DNA of 20,991 nt. Origin: a virus. The stretch spans positions 1 through 20,991 of IMG/VR virus record IMGVR_UViG_3300015360_000227. The stretch is one strand, 5' to 3'. The notes under the pieces are model-generated. The model searched no databases, was not told the DNA's origin, and worked only from the letters and a program-made list of their open reading frames with translations. Numbering within the stretch: the stretch's first letter is position 1; each line of letters starts with the position of its first letter. Below, piece after piece: positions 1 to 7,037 of this stretch. The translations under genes and the position numbers were made by a program.

Positions 1-119
1 ATATCCCTTGTCCGCACCTGTCCTGTCGGTTGAAAATAGTCCTGGACAGGCTTAATGACAGCCTTCTTCAAAAGCCGTCCAGCCCTCTGCTTGAGTTGGT
101 CAATAGAAGGAAGCTCCAT
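1..119 (-). CDS. Virion-module protein, N-terminal fragment (runs off window)
   Basis: An open frame starts with ATG at 119 and continues to the window edge without a stop, giving about 39 residues that begin MELPSIDQLKQRAG. It starts 9 nt after the stop of the coiled-coil gene at 129-1361 on the same strand, so it is almost certainly the next gene of the tail/ejection operon. The visible part is short, basic and helical (several K/R and L), with no signal peptide. No family can be recognised. No Shine-Dalgarno sequence is visible, as with most genes here. Confidence 0.6.
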   Translation of the reverse strand, partial: MELPSIDQLKQRAGRLLKKAVIKPVQDYFQPTGQVRTRD

Positions 120-128
120 ATTTCGGTG

Positions 129-1361
129 TTAATATCCAGCGCCACCATTAAGTTCTATCCCATATCCGCTTATTTGCTGGTCCTTTTCTTCTTCTGCTGT
201 TAATCTCCTGCGAGTCATAGGCGTGAACTGATTCATGGTCTGGCCACCTTGAGCAACATTTGCCTGGGTTCCTGCCATAATTTGCTGGCTATTACTTGTT
301 TGGATACCAGAAATAGCTGGATTGGCCAACGGATTCTCACCTACGCTAGACTCAGCGGCGTATTGTGTCAAAGATTGCTGGTACTGACGAAGTTCCTGGT
401 CAAGAGAGAACTTGTTATTGACATAGTTGTTCCACGCCTGCACACCAGCAGCGTTTTTAGCAGCAGCTGATTGACTCCGCGCTCCACCAATCTGGTCGAG
501 AGTGGCGTTTAGCTGTTGCTGGAGCCCGGTGATAAGCGTGTCATATTTTTGCTTTCCTTCGAAGAGCTTGCTATCAAAGTATTGCTTCGCCTCCACGCGC
601 TTGTTCGCTATTTCATTCAATGCCTGGTCACGAGAAGTCTGGATTTGATTCTGGGCAGCGTACGCTTTGTTACCAAACTGGTCGGCGTATGCTTCTGGTA
701 CAGATGTCCCATAGTTCCCCGATGCACTCATTTGAGCCGCTTGGCGACGATTAAGGTCGTTCAAAAGCTGACGAGCCTGTCCGAGAGACCGTTCTGATTC
801 GTATTTACGCTGATTCTCAAGATTTCCCAGCTGACCTTCCGTGGAGGCCTGTTGCTCACCCACCATTCTCTGAAACTCTGGGTAATATGCCTGAGCCTGA
901 GCGACTGATTGTCCATAGACTGCACGCGTTCTGTCTTCAAGACCATTCAGTCTGCTTTTCTCAGAATTATAATTGCTGTTTCTGGCATCATCCTCCGCAT
1001 CTTTGAGGCTCTGAAGGTCAGTATAATCGTTGCTGTTGAGATTAACGCTTTTGCCTCCACCGCCTCCACCTGGGTTACTGGTATCTACGGTTGGGACTAC
1101 CGATGTCTGTCTCACTGGTGCGAAGTTCTGAGCTGGCGAGAAGTTCTGATTTGGACCACTTGAAACACCCCCATAGACGACAGGACCGCTAGACGCTTGA
1201 GCTTTTTTCCCAAGAAATCCACCAGGTGTCTTAAATCCCTGGATGACTCTTTTGGCAATTGCTGGTCCCGCAGTAAAACTTTTAATCGTGGTCTGCCCCG
1301 CACCAGCAGGACCAAATAAACGGCGGCTATAACTTTCTCTTTCACGTCCGAAAATTGGCAT
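129..1361 (-). CDS. Gln-rich coiled-coil virion protein (candidate internal/ejection protein)
   Basis: The 410-residue product has a basic N-terminus (GRERESYSRR), a Gly/Ser/Pro-rich linker with a GGGGGG run near residue 100, then a long helical, Gln/Ala/Asn-rich region (about residues 115-345) typical of coiled coils, and a Gln-rich C-terminus. There is no signal peptide or membrane segment. It follows the tail adaptor and nozzle genes. In podoviruses that position is commonly occupied by internal virion or ejection proteins that leave the capsid with the DNA. That role is inferred from position and composition, not from a recognised domain. It could instead be a fibre-associated or tail-needle protein. 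It has its own leader, behind the terminator at 1498-1530. A weak promoter TTGTTT-N18-TATCAT may lie about 25-50 nt upstream. Confidence 0.7.
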   Translation of the reverse strand: MPIFGRERESYSRRLFGPAGAGQTTIKSFTAGPAIAKRVIQGFKTPGGFLGKKAQASSGPVVYGGVSSGPNQNFSPAQNFAPVRQTSVVPTVDTSNPGGGGGGKSVNLNSNDYTDLQSLKDAEDDARNSNYNSEKSRLNGLEDRTRAVYGQSVAQAQAYYPEFQRMVGEQQASTEGQLGNLENQRKYESERSLGQARQLLNDLNRRQAAQMSASGNYGTSVPEAYADQFGNKAYAAQNQIQTSRDQALNEIANKRVEAKQYFDSKLFEGKQKYDTLITGLQQQLNATLDQIGGARSQSAAAKNAAGVQAWNNYVNNKFSLDQELRQYQQSLTQYAAESSVGENPLANPAISGIQTSNSQQIMAGTQANVAQGGQTMNQFTPMTRRRLTAEEEKDQQISGYGIELNGGAGY

Positions 1362-1365
1362 AGGG

Positions 1366-1394
1366 TTGACTTTTAATTTAAATTATGATACAGT
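1366..1394 (+). promoter_or_regulatory. Sigma70-like promoter for a small leaderless ORF
   Basis: TTGACT (1366-1371), a 17-nt spacer and TACAGT (1389-1394) lie on the plus strand. The ATG of the 33-residue ORF begins 7 nt after the -10 box, about where transcription would start, so the mRNA would be leaderless. It fires against the surrounding minus-strand genes. Confidence 0.4.
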
Positions 1395-1400
1395 GTTTAT

Positions 1401-1502
1401 ATGAAAGTAAACAAGTTTTTATACTATACAATTCTCTGCCTCTGGTACCCTGGAGTTCTTTTTATGTGTTTTATCATCTTCAACCTAGCAATCATTCCTT
1501 AA
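1401..1502 (+). CDS. Small hydrophobic single-pass membrane peptide (33 aa), hypothetical
   Basis: An ATG at 1401 opens a 33-codon frame ending in TAA at 1500-1502. The product starts MKVNKFLYYTILCLW and is hydrophobic from about residue 7 onward, with a short positively charged N-terminus (two Lys) as in a single transmembrane helix. A promoter-like sequence ends 6 nt before the ATG. It lies in the 234-nt gap between two virion genes but on the opposite strand, and its end meets the T-tract of the minus-strand terminator. Small membrane peptides of this kind can be holin-like or exclusion factors, but no motif supports a specific role. It could be a chance frame in AT-rich DNA. Confidence 0.33.
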   Translation: MKVNKFLYYTILCLWYPGVLFMCFIIFNLAIIP

Positions 1503-1530
1503 AAATAAAAACCGCCCACCATTGGACGGC
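1498..1530 (-). terminator. Intrinsic terminator between nozzle and coiled-coil genes
   Basis: On the minus strand an 8-bp stem (1523-1530 with 1511-1518, two G-U pairs) with a CATT-type 4-nt loop is followed by TTTTTATTTTTAA. The same strand carries a promoter just upstream (1566-1593), so the short transcript from that promoter meets this terminator within about 60 nt. The stem shares ACCGCCCA with the terminator at 4210-4239. Confidence 0.8.
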
Positions 1531-1565
1531 TTGTAAGGTTCTCTTATCGTGCCAGTTTCAATGCT

Positions 1566-1593
1566 ACTATAACACAGTCTATTTTCTTGTCAA
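1566..1593 (-). promoter_or_regulatory. Repeated late promoter element, copy A
   Basis: Minus strand: TTGACA at 1593-1588, a 16-nt spacer, TATAGT at 1571-1566. It begins 3 nt after the stop codon of the nozzle gene. The spacer is nearly the same as in copy C (12313-12340), and the -10-proximal half matches copy B (4271-4298): ATAGAC-x-GTG-x-TAT. A hairpin with a T-tract follows 35 nt downstream. Confidence 0.75.
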
Positions 1594-1595
1594 AC

Positions 1596-3557
1596 TTATA
1601 CGCGCCACGAACTTGGGAGCTGGGTACTTGGAGTGAGAATTGCTTTGAGTGAGAGTATTTCAGCCGATGAACCAGACCCAGTAATACGAATAGAGTAGGC
1701 GCGAATAGCGTTCTTATTGACGTTGATGTATTTGATTATGTCCGTGAGATTGGTTGTCGATGTGGAGGCCTGGCGGCTACTCCCGAATGGGAGACCTCTC
1801 CAGATAAAGCTTCCCCAACCAGCGAGAGATTGCGTGCCAACGACAGGGAAGGATGAGGCAGTGGTAGTTATCCCTGTTTTTCCTTCGATGACTATCTCCA
1901 CGCTGATAGAGCCACGCACATTTTTCAAGTGGACCATAACACGCTTCAAGTTTTTGAGAGAGAGAGGTTTTCCGACCTCTTCTTTTTTTGACTCATAGGT
2001 CCAGTCGATATTTCCCCCATCATCAGTGTTAAACGATGCAGAAATTTCTCGCACCTTCCCATCAGTACCGCCATAGAGAAAATGTTCAACCTTCCCTTCA
2101 TCATAAAACACTTCAATCGAAGATGGATTGGACGGGAAAGAATGCTGACCAGTAAACGCCAACCGTTCTCTATCATACGCCATACACTTTACTTCGGTTG
2201 CTCCCACTGGATAGAACAACCAATACCTTTGAGCAAAGTAATGACAGAAAATATCATCTACGCGAGCGAAGGATATGGTTTCCATTTCGGGCCGGATGCG
2301 AGCAGAGATTTCACGAGTACGCAGCGCGTTGGTGAAGTTTGGTTCGTATCCAATAGAGTTGAGTGATATGCCACCACCAGCACGACGACCAAGAAAGAAG
2401 ATATCATTTTCTACCGGACGGATAGAACGGTGAGAAATACAGCCCAGTGCTCCGGAAATCTTTTGCAGTGTTGGCTCTACAATACCGAGCGAGGCGTTGT
2501 AGGTGAGTGTCACTTGATAGGCGGAACGCTCTTTGAAAATAATGACACGCCCAGAGCTATCATTGGCTTCCGCGAGACCAGTGATTTCTTCTCCGTCATC
2601 TTTAGAAACATCGAAATATCCACCACCGCGAGCCCAATGGAATTTATCAACATTCGGTCCGCCACCAGAGAACATGACACGACTTGGGTTGTTTTCAATG
2701 TTTCCGACAAAGAGTTTTTCCTTGGAAGCAATAACGAATTTTGCTTTTGGTCCAGCGGTGAAATCTGCTTCGGCTGGAAAGACAAAGGCAGAGGCAAGGT
2801 TTGAGCCGTCATCAACAAATGTGATTTGAGAAGCAGGAACGCGCGTGAGGAAAGTTTCATTCCCTGGGTCACGACCATAGATGACATACCCCTGGGCATT
2901 TGCTACTGATGTCCATGAGAGAGTGACGAAGTTGGTAGTGGTGAAATCTTCTGGCAGGACTCCAAGTGACACTGACCCAGAGGCGAGCGTTTCCCCCACT
3001 TCTGATTCAGCGGATATTCTCCAAGAGCGAGTGAAGACACCAGACGCGCCTGATGATTTTGTAATAGAGATGAGAGATGGTCGAGTGATACCAGCGTAGG
3101 AGGCGAGTGTGGTGCCATCGTATCTCCGTAACACTGCTGATGGCGAGACCGCGTACACGCGATTGTATATTTGAGCTGCGTCTAATCGTGAACCAGAAGC
3201 ATAGGAAGCACCAGGGATAATAGTGGTAGATGTCCCAGACTTCCTTCGCAAAAGACCATCTTCATTCATGTACAACGATTCCTGAGCGCCAGAGGCACCA
3301 GAAATTTGCTTGGCATAATAGTGCGAGAGGAATTTCACCTTTGTCGAACCAGCTGAATAATATGTCTGTGTCCCTGGACGCTGAGTGAGAACGCCCTTTC
3401 CTTTGAGGACGAGATTATCCAGACGGCGACTTTCTTCTTTATCAAGCTCAACATCTTGAACGAGGAGGTTCAACCCTCTACGAAAAGATGACCACTCAAC
3501 TTCTTGTGGCTTTCCAAACTGGACTGGTCTTTTTTTAGTCGCGCTAAATACAGCCAT
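1596..3557 (-). CDS. Tail nozzle / stabilisation protein (P22 gp10 / T7 gp12-like role)
   Basis: A 653-residue protein. Residues 29-67 hold the pattern seen near the N-terminus of podovirus nozzle proteins: a Gly-Leu-Asn stretch, acidic residues, then L-x-N-hydrophobic and the turn VLTQRPGTQTYY. Much of the rest alternates short beta strands, consistent with the beta-propeller of nozzle proteins. About residues 160-255 look like a fibronectin type III insertion (VTLSWTSVANAQGYVIYGRD). The nozzle forms the distal end of the short tail and closes the DNA channel. The gene starts 1 nt after the adaptor stop (TAG-T-ATG), so translation is probably coupled, with AGGA about 10 nt upstream of the ATG. 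The family assignment rests on N-terminal pattern and gene order. A generic tail-spike base is the alternative. Confidence 0.7.
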   Translation of the reverse strand: MAVFSATKKRPVQFGKPQEVEWSSFRRGLNLLVQDVELDKEESRRLDNLVLKGKGVLTQRPGTQTYYSAGSTKVKFLSHYYAKQISGASGAQESLYMNEDGLLRRKSGTSTTIIPGASYASGSRLDAAQIYNRVYAVSPSAVLRRYDGTTLASYAGITRPSLISITKSSGASGVFTRSWRISAESEVGETLASGSVSLGVLPEDFTTTNFVTLSWTSVANAQGYVIYGRDPGNETFLTRVPASQITFVDDGSNLASAFVFPAEADFTAGPKAKFVIASKEKLFVGNIENNPSRVMFSGGGPNVDKFHWARGGGYFDVSKDDGEEITGLAEANDSSGRVIIFKERSAYQVTLTYNASLGIVEPTLQKISGALGCISHRSIRPVENDIFFLGRRAGGGISLNSIGYEPNFTNALRTREISARIRPEMETISFARVDDIFCHYFAQRYWLFYPVGATEVKCMAYDRERLAFTGQHSFPSNPSSIEVFYDEGKVEHFLYGGTDGKVREISASFNTDDGGNIDWTYESKKEEVGKPLSLKNLKRVMVHLKNVRGSISVEIVIEGKTGITTTASSFPVVGTQSLAGWGSFIWRGLPFGSSRQASTSTTNLTDIIKYINVNKNAIRAYSIRITGSGSSAEILSLKAILTPSTQLPSSWRV

Positions 3558-3558
3558 A

Positions 3559-4200
3559 CTAGTTTATTCCTAAAGTGAAACCACGGAGTTCTTGTTTGCT
3601 TTTGATACGAGTGTCCATTTGTATCCCTTCATGGACATCAGCACCAATCATTTGTTGAGCAAGTGTTTCCGCCTTCGCATCGAAGTCTACATATTTCCCA
3701 TCGTCACGAGTGAAGAGTACTTTGCTCGTAGCATTGTAGATGAGATAGTTATCGTTCGGACAGAGAGAGGATGAGGTTGTGGTGGAGAGAGAAGTTGGGC
3801 GAGAGTTGTAGCGGATAGCCACTCTCTCTGTAGAAGTGCGAGCAGGATTCACTGCGAGATAGTTCCTATTGTAATCAATAGAAACAAAAGCCTCTCTCGT
3901 ATCGAAGCGCGCAACATCATTTATATCCACTTCTGGGAATTGTGTTCCTGCAAAAGTTGGGAAGCCCTCTAGTTTGCGGAAATCATTTGGTAGACCAATA
4001 GAAGTCCCCGACACCAGAAGAGTGGTGTTGAGAGTCTTCATCAGCTGTGGCCACTTATAATCAATGGTCGCCCAATCATCTTGTGCCTGGTTGAGAGCCT
4101 CTACCCACAAGAGATATTCATCATCACCCGTAGTGGGAGCGGTCGTATCGCCATTGATATGAAACGCCATGGATGAGAGAAGCTGTGAAACTGTCTTCAT
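3559..4200 (-). CDS. Head-to-tail adaptor (tail tubular protein A-like)
   Basis: A 213-residue protein beginning MKTVSQLLSSMAFHINGD. The N-terminal half has helical segments with conserved-looking aromatics (LWVEALNQAQDDWATIDYKW, residues about 30-49), as in podovirus adaptor proteins that dock on the portal. The C-terminal part is mixed. It sits immediately before the nozzle gene, the usual order adaptor-nozzle. It is the first gene after the promoter-terminator leader at 4210-4298. No Shine-Dalgarno sequence precedes the ATG. The call relies mainly on order and size (T7 gp11 and P22 gp4 are of similar length). I cannot distinguish a portal-proximal adaptor from a tail completion protein. 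Confidence 0.6.
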   Translation of the reverse strand: MKTVSQLLSSMAFHINGDTTAPTTGDDEYLLWVEALNQAQDDWATIDYKWPQLMKTLNTTLLVSGTSIGLPNDFRKLEGFPTFAGTQFPEVDINDVARFDTREAFVSIDYNRNYLAVNPARTSTERVAIRYNSRPTSLSTTTSSSLCPNDNYLIYNATSKVLFTRDDGKYVDFDAKAETLAQQMIGADVHEGIQMDTRIKSKQELRGFTLGIN

Positions 4201-4209
4201 AAAAGTTGT

Positions 4210-4239
4210 AAATAAATAAGAACCGCCCAGTCAGACGGT
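4210..4239 (-). terminator. Intrinsic terminator upstream of the adaptor gene
   Basis: Minus strand: stem 4234-4239 with 4222-4227 (6 bp, one G-U), 6-nt loop, then TTCTTATTTATTT. It lies 31 nt downstream of promoter copy B and 21 nt before the adaptor ATG. It also follows the stop of the carbohydrate operon. Confidence 0.7.
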
Positions 4240-4270
4240 CCATAAAGTGTTTTTATTGGAGCTCGATTAC

Positions 4271-4298
4271 ACTATACCACGGTCTATAAGTATGTCAA
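4271..4298 (-). promoter_or_regulatory. Repeated late promoter element, copy B
   Basis: Minus strand: TTGACA at 4298-4293, 16-nt spacer, TATAGT at 4276-4271. The -35 box and part of the spacer encode the last residues (Leu-Thr-Tyr-Leu) and stop of the upstream glycosyltransferase. The -10-proximal spacer matches copy A at most positions. Confidence 0.75.
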
Positions 4299-5015
4299 CC
4301 TTGGCCACTGATTGCTTGCTTTCAGCTCTGCCTTCCGCTTATCGTAAAGCCCATTAAAGATAACATGGTTCTTGTTCCATTGAGCTTCTCCACCGAAATC
4401 CTCTCTCCCATGACGAAGAGTGAATGATTCATTGGTTTGGTCTAAGAACGTCTTATATCCAGCGTCATAGATACGCTCCATTATTTGTAGCTGGTCGCCA
4501 CCAACACCAAGAAAATCAAGGTGCTCGTCCATACCACCGACATCCAACACTGCTTGCTTTGGGAATCCTGCAAAATTCCATTCAACATCGTTTGTCTTAC
4601 ATTCATAAACAGACCCGTACTTATCAGTCTTTCTTGGGTCACTCCACACCTTCACCTCTGGCTTCATGGTGTCCTCGTTCAGTCTCGCGTATTGGTCACC
4701 TACGCCAGAGACAACGCCACCGGTCACTTCTACTGCCAAAACCATCTTAGCGATAGCATCTGGAGGAAGCCATATCCAGTCTTGCCAGGTGATGATTATC
4801 TCTCCCACTGCTTTACGGAACAAGGCATTATAAGCCCTGTTTAAGCTCCAGTAGCCACCATAAAAGCTATCGTGCACCCACACAGCATCCTCTACCTTAA
4901 AAGGAGAACAGACCAACCACTCCCAATCGGTATAGGTTTGGTTCAGTAAAGATTCTCGTATGACATCAAGACCACCCTCACGAATAGAGGGGGTAATTAT
5001 GCTGACTTTGACCAT
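4284..5015 (-). CDS. Glycosyltransferase, GT2-like (243 aa)
   Basis: The N-terminus MVKVSIITPSIREGG followed by a helix and NQTYTDWEWLV is the classic opening of GT-A fold family 2 transferases, which move a sugar from a nucleotide donor. The usual DxD is replaced around residues 76-82 by TWQDWIW, so metal binding may rest on the single Asp79. Later GGMDEHLDFLGVGGDQ (about 165-180) resembles the acceptor-side GGxDE motif of GT2 enzymes. It is the last gene of the carbohydrate operon, overlaps the preceding GT2 gene by 19 nt, and is followed by a promoter overlapping its stop. Acceptor and donor are unknown. Confidence 0.75.
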   Translation of the reverse strand: MVKVSIITPSIREGGLDVIRESLLNQTYTDWEWLVCSPFKVEDAVWVHDSFYGGYWSLNRAYNALFRKAVGEIIITWQDWIWLPPDAIAKMVLAVEVTGGVVSGVGDQYARLNEDTMKPEVKVWSDPRKTDKYGSVYECKTNDVEWNFAGFPKQAVLDVGGMDEHLDFLGVGGDQLQIMERIYDAGYKTFLDQTNESFTLRHGREDFGGEAQWNKNHVIFNGLYDKRKAELKASNQWPRLTYL

Positions 5016-5545
5016 CGCTCTTTGTATTTAATTTGATTACGCTTGAAAAAATCATCATGGTCAGGAAAGGTATGTAATGTTCTCCCTCCCTCATGTACAA
5101 AATTTACACTCGAGATACTCTTCATTTTAACGCCTGCTTGTTCAAGCGTATTCCTATAATCATCATCATCAAAATAACTCACCTCATAACCTTCCCACAG
5201 TCCTCCAACTTTTTCATAAACCCATCGAGGTATACAAAACACACATCCCCAAAAATCATTACGCCTACCATTTATCAATGGAGAGGTAACAGCTTCAGGG
5301 TCGCAAAGCATATCTAGGTCACCTTCAGTGAGAATAACATCATCATTCATGACAATAATGAAGTCTCCTTTAGCAAGAGCAAGCCCTTTATTAATTGGTT
5401 TTGCATATCCCATCTTCCAGTTCCAAATAACCAGAAGTTCACTGATAGGGCTAAGGGAGTCAGTGCATCTTTTAAGAATAGAAGGTTTACCTTCATCAGC
5501 TTCCATATAAGGTATAACAACACTTATATTATTTTTTCTTTCCAT
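4997..5545 (-). CDS. Glycosyltransferase, GT2-like (182 aa, short)
   Basis: The product opens with a family 2 strand (ISVVIPYMEADEG, residues 7-19), has KGDFIIVMNDDV at 59-70 with the donor/metal-binding NDD, and WVYEKVGGLWEGYEVSYFDDDDY (about 108-130), matching the G-x-hydrophobic-DE...D-D-x-D/E acceptor region of rhamnosyl- and related transferases. A late HEGGRT fits a C-terminal GT2 His motif. At 182 residues it is shorter than typical (about 250-300), but the core seems complete. The N-terminus overlaps the epimerase gene by 22 nt. Base composition is visibly more AT-rich than the capsid genes, as for its two upstream neighbours, suggesting separate acquisition. Confidence 0.75.
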   Translation of the reverse strand: MERKNNISVVIPYMEADEGKPSILKRCTDSLSPISELLVIWNWKMGYAKPINKGLALAKGDFIIVMNDDVILTEGDLDMLCDPEAVTSPLINGRRNDFWGCVFCIPRWVYEKVGGLWEGYEVSYFDDDDYRNTLEQAGVKMKSISSVNFVHEGGRTLHTFPDHDDFFKRNQIKYKERWSKSA

Positions 5546-6519
5546 GTTCGTGGTGTTTTATCATTAATTATTTCTAGTGGGAGGGAATAATCAAATGGTT
5601 TTGTACCTTTCTTTTTTATATCTTCAATCATTTGTATTAGACCATCACGAAGAGAAGTATCTGTATGGTAGCCAAAGTCCTTTCTAATTTTAGCTGAAGA
5701 ACAATGAGCGTCTTTTACTTCACGAGGTCTTTCAGGATAAAAATCAAACTCCCCCTTGTAGTCAGTCAATTCAGCAATCAGATTAGCAAGCTCAAGTATA
5801 GTCACCACTTCTCCATCTACTTCGTCTGGTCCAATATTATACATTTCTCCTGACGGTGCATCAATTAATTTCACTAATGTTTGTATACAATCATCTACGA
5901 AAGAAAAACATCTAGTTTGGGAACCATCACCATATATAATAGGGGACTTTCCTTGAAGCATTCGATTTATCATAATACTAGCCACATTTCTAAATGGGTC
6001 GTCATACTTTTGACGAGTCCCAATAATTGAGTGAGGTACAGCAATGACATATTCAAAACTATGAGTTTCTGCCATTTGTTTAATCACTTGTTCAGAAGCG
6101 ACTTTAGCAGAAGCATAGGGGTCTTCTGGTCGTGGCAACATATCTTCTGTAAAAGGAGTAGCTTGGTTACCATAGCGAGACATAGAGGACAAGTATATAA
6201 ATCTCTTCAAGTGCCCTCCTTTTATGGAAGAAGAAAGTAGTTGAACTGTGTTTTGAAAAGTATTATTTGTGACGAGAGCAGGAGAAAAAACCGATAGACC
6301 TTCATAAGGAGTGCACGCACAATGATAAATAACTTCAAAATTCCAGTACTGCTCTTTATCATTAAGGTCAGCTTCTAGAAAAGAAACTCCTTTTGGTACA
6401 TTTTCAATACAACCCCCAACAAAGTTATCAACACCAAAAACTTCATGTCCCTCTCTAATTAGTGCCTCAGCAAGATGACTCCCTAAAAATCCTGCCACTC
6501 CTGTAACTAAAATTTTCAT
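5524..6519 (-). CDS. NAD-dependent sugar epimerase/dehydratase (extended SDR)
   Basis: A 331-residue extended short-chain dehydrogenase. The NAD-binding loop is GVAGFLG at residues 7-13, the acidic residue after strand 2 is D31, the catalytic Ser lies in YLSSMSRYG (about 109-117) and the catalytic YxxxK is Y135-K139 (YASAK). PREVKDAHCSSAKIRKDFGY near residue 280 is the usual C-terminal substrate region. The family interconverts nucleotide sugars such as UDP-glucose/UDP-galactose or makes related deoxy sugars. The exact substrate cannot be read here. Its start overlaps the methyltransferase stop by 4 nt (ATGA), with AAAGGA directly before the ATG. It probably supplies a donor sugar to the neighbouring transferases. 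Confidence 0.88.
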   Translation of the reverse strand: MKILVTGVAGFLGSHLAEALIREGHEVFGVDNFVGGCIENVPKGVSFLEADLNDKEQYWNFEVIYHCACTPYEGLSVFSPALVTNNTFQNTVQLLSSSIKGGHLKRFIYLSSMSRYGNQATPFTEDMLPRPEDPYASAKVASEQVIKQMAETHSFEYVIAVPHSIIGTRQKYDDPFRNVASIMINRMLQGKSPIIYGDGSQTRCFSFVDDCIQTLVKLIDAPSGEMYNIGPDEVDGEVVTILELANLIAELTDYKGEFDFYPERPREVKDAHCSSAKIRKDFGYHTDTSLRDGLIQMIEDIKKKGTKPFDYSLPLEIINDKTPRTWKEKII

Positions 6520-7037
6520 TCCTTTACGGCTTTAGCAATTAAGCAACCCATATCATGTGCTTCATACTCCCTGCGGACTTCAACTTTGAAACCAGCTTTT
6601 TCGAGAGCATCTGTGAGGGAATTTTTAGTGTATCCCCAATGGTGTTTGTCAAAGCCAGTGTCACCGACATTGCCATAAATAACCTCCATGAGTTTTTTCG
6701 TAGTAGTAAAATAGCTCGAGTCGCTCCTCCCCCCATTTTCCGTAAGAATAATCTGGTGACAAAGCCACTCTATATCAGGCACGTTAATAATGGCATAGCC
6801 CCCAGAAGGTAATGAGTCATACCAATGCTTCAACATAGCGTCAACTTCTTCAGGAACTATGTGCTCAACAATATGGGAAGCATAGATTGCCTCTACTCCT
6901 TCTGGTAAAGAACGAGCATCAACTCTCATTATGTTATTTGAACGAGGGTTAATATCAGTCAATATCCAAGTATCATCAATAAAATTATAATGATAGCGAT
7001 GTGGCTTTTCGTCGTAAACGCCTAAGACTATTTTCAT
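6516..7037 (-). CDS. SAM-dependent methyltransferase-like protein, lacking the glycine loop
   Basis: 173 residues resembling the type 11 methyltransferases found in polysaccharide clusters. D28 in WILTDINPR matches the acidic ribose-binding residue, VDARSLP (39-45) the adenine region, and YASHIVEHI (52-60) with the following LPSGGYAIINVPD (76-88) the post-I and motif III region. The usual motif I (GxGxG, before the acidic residue) is absent: the segment is MKIVLGVYDEKPHRYHYN. So the enzyme is either divergent or has lost cofactor binding. ATGA overlaps join it to both neighbours. Likely role: methylation of a sugar or glycan; inference from context. Confidence 0.7.
   Translation of the reverse strand: MKIVLGVYDEKPHRYHYNFIDDTWILTDINPRSNNIMRVDARSLPEGVEAIYASHIVEHIVPEEVDAMLKHWYDSLPSGGYAIINVPDIEWLCHQIILTENGGRSDSSYFTTTKKLMEVIYGNVGDTGFDKHHWGYTKNSLTDALEKAGFKVEVRREYEAHDMGCLIAKAVKE

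Noticed and set aside
2430-2804. Long plus-strand frames opposite the nozzle gene (124 and 98 codons)
   Set aside because: They are antisense to a gene with clear protein features and have no promoter, start context or recognisable product.
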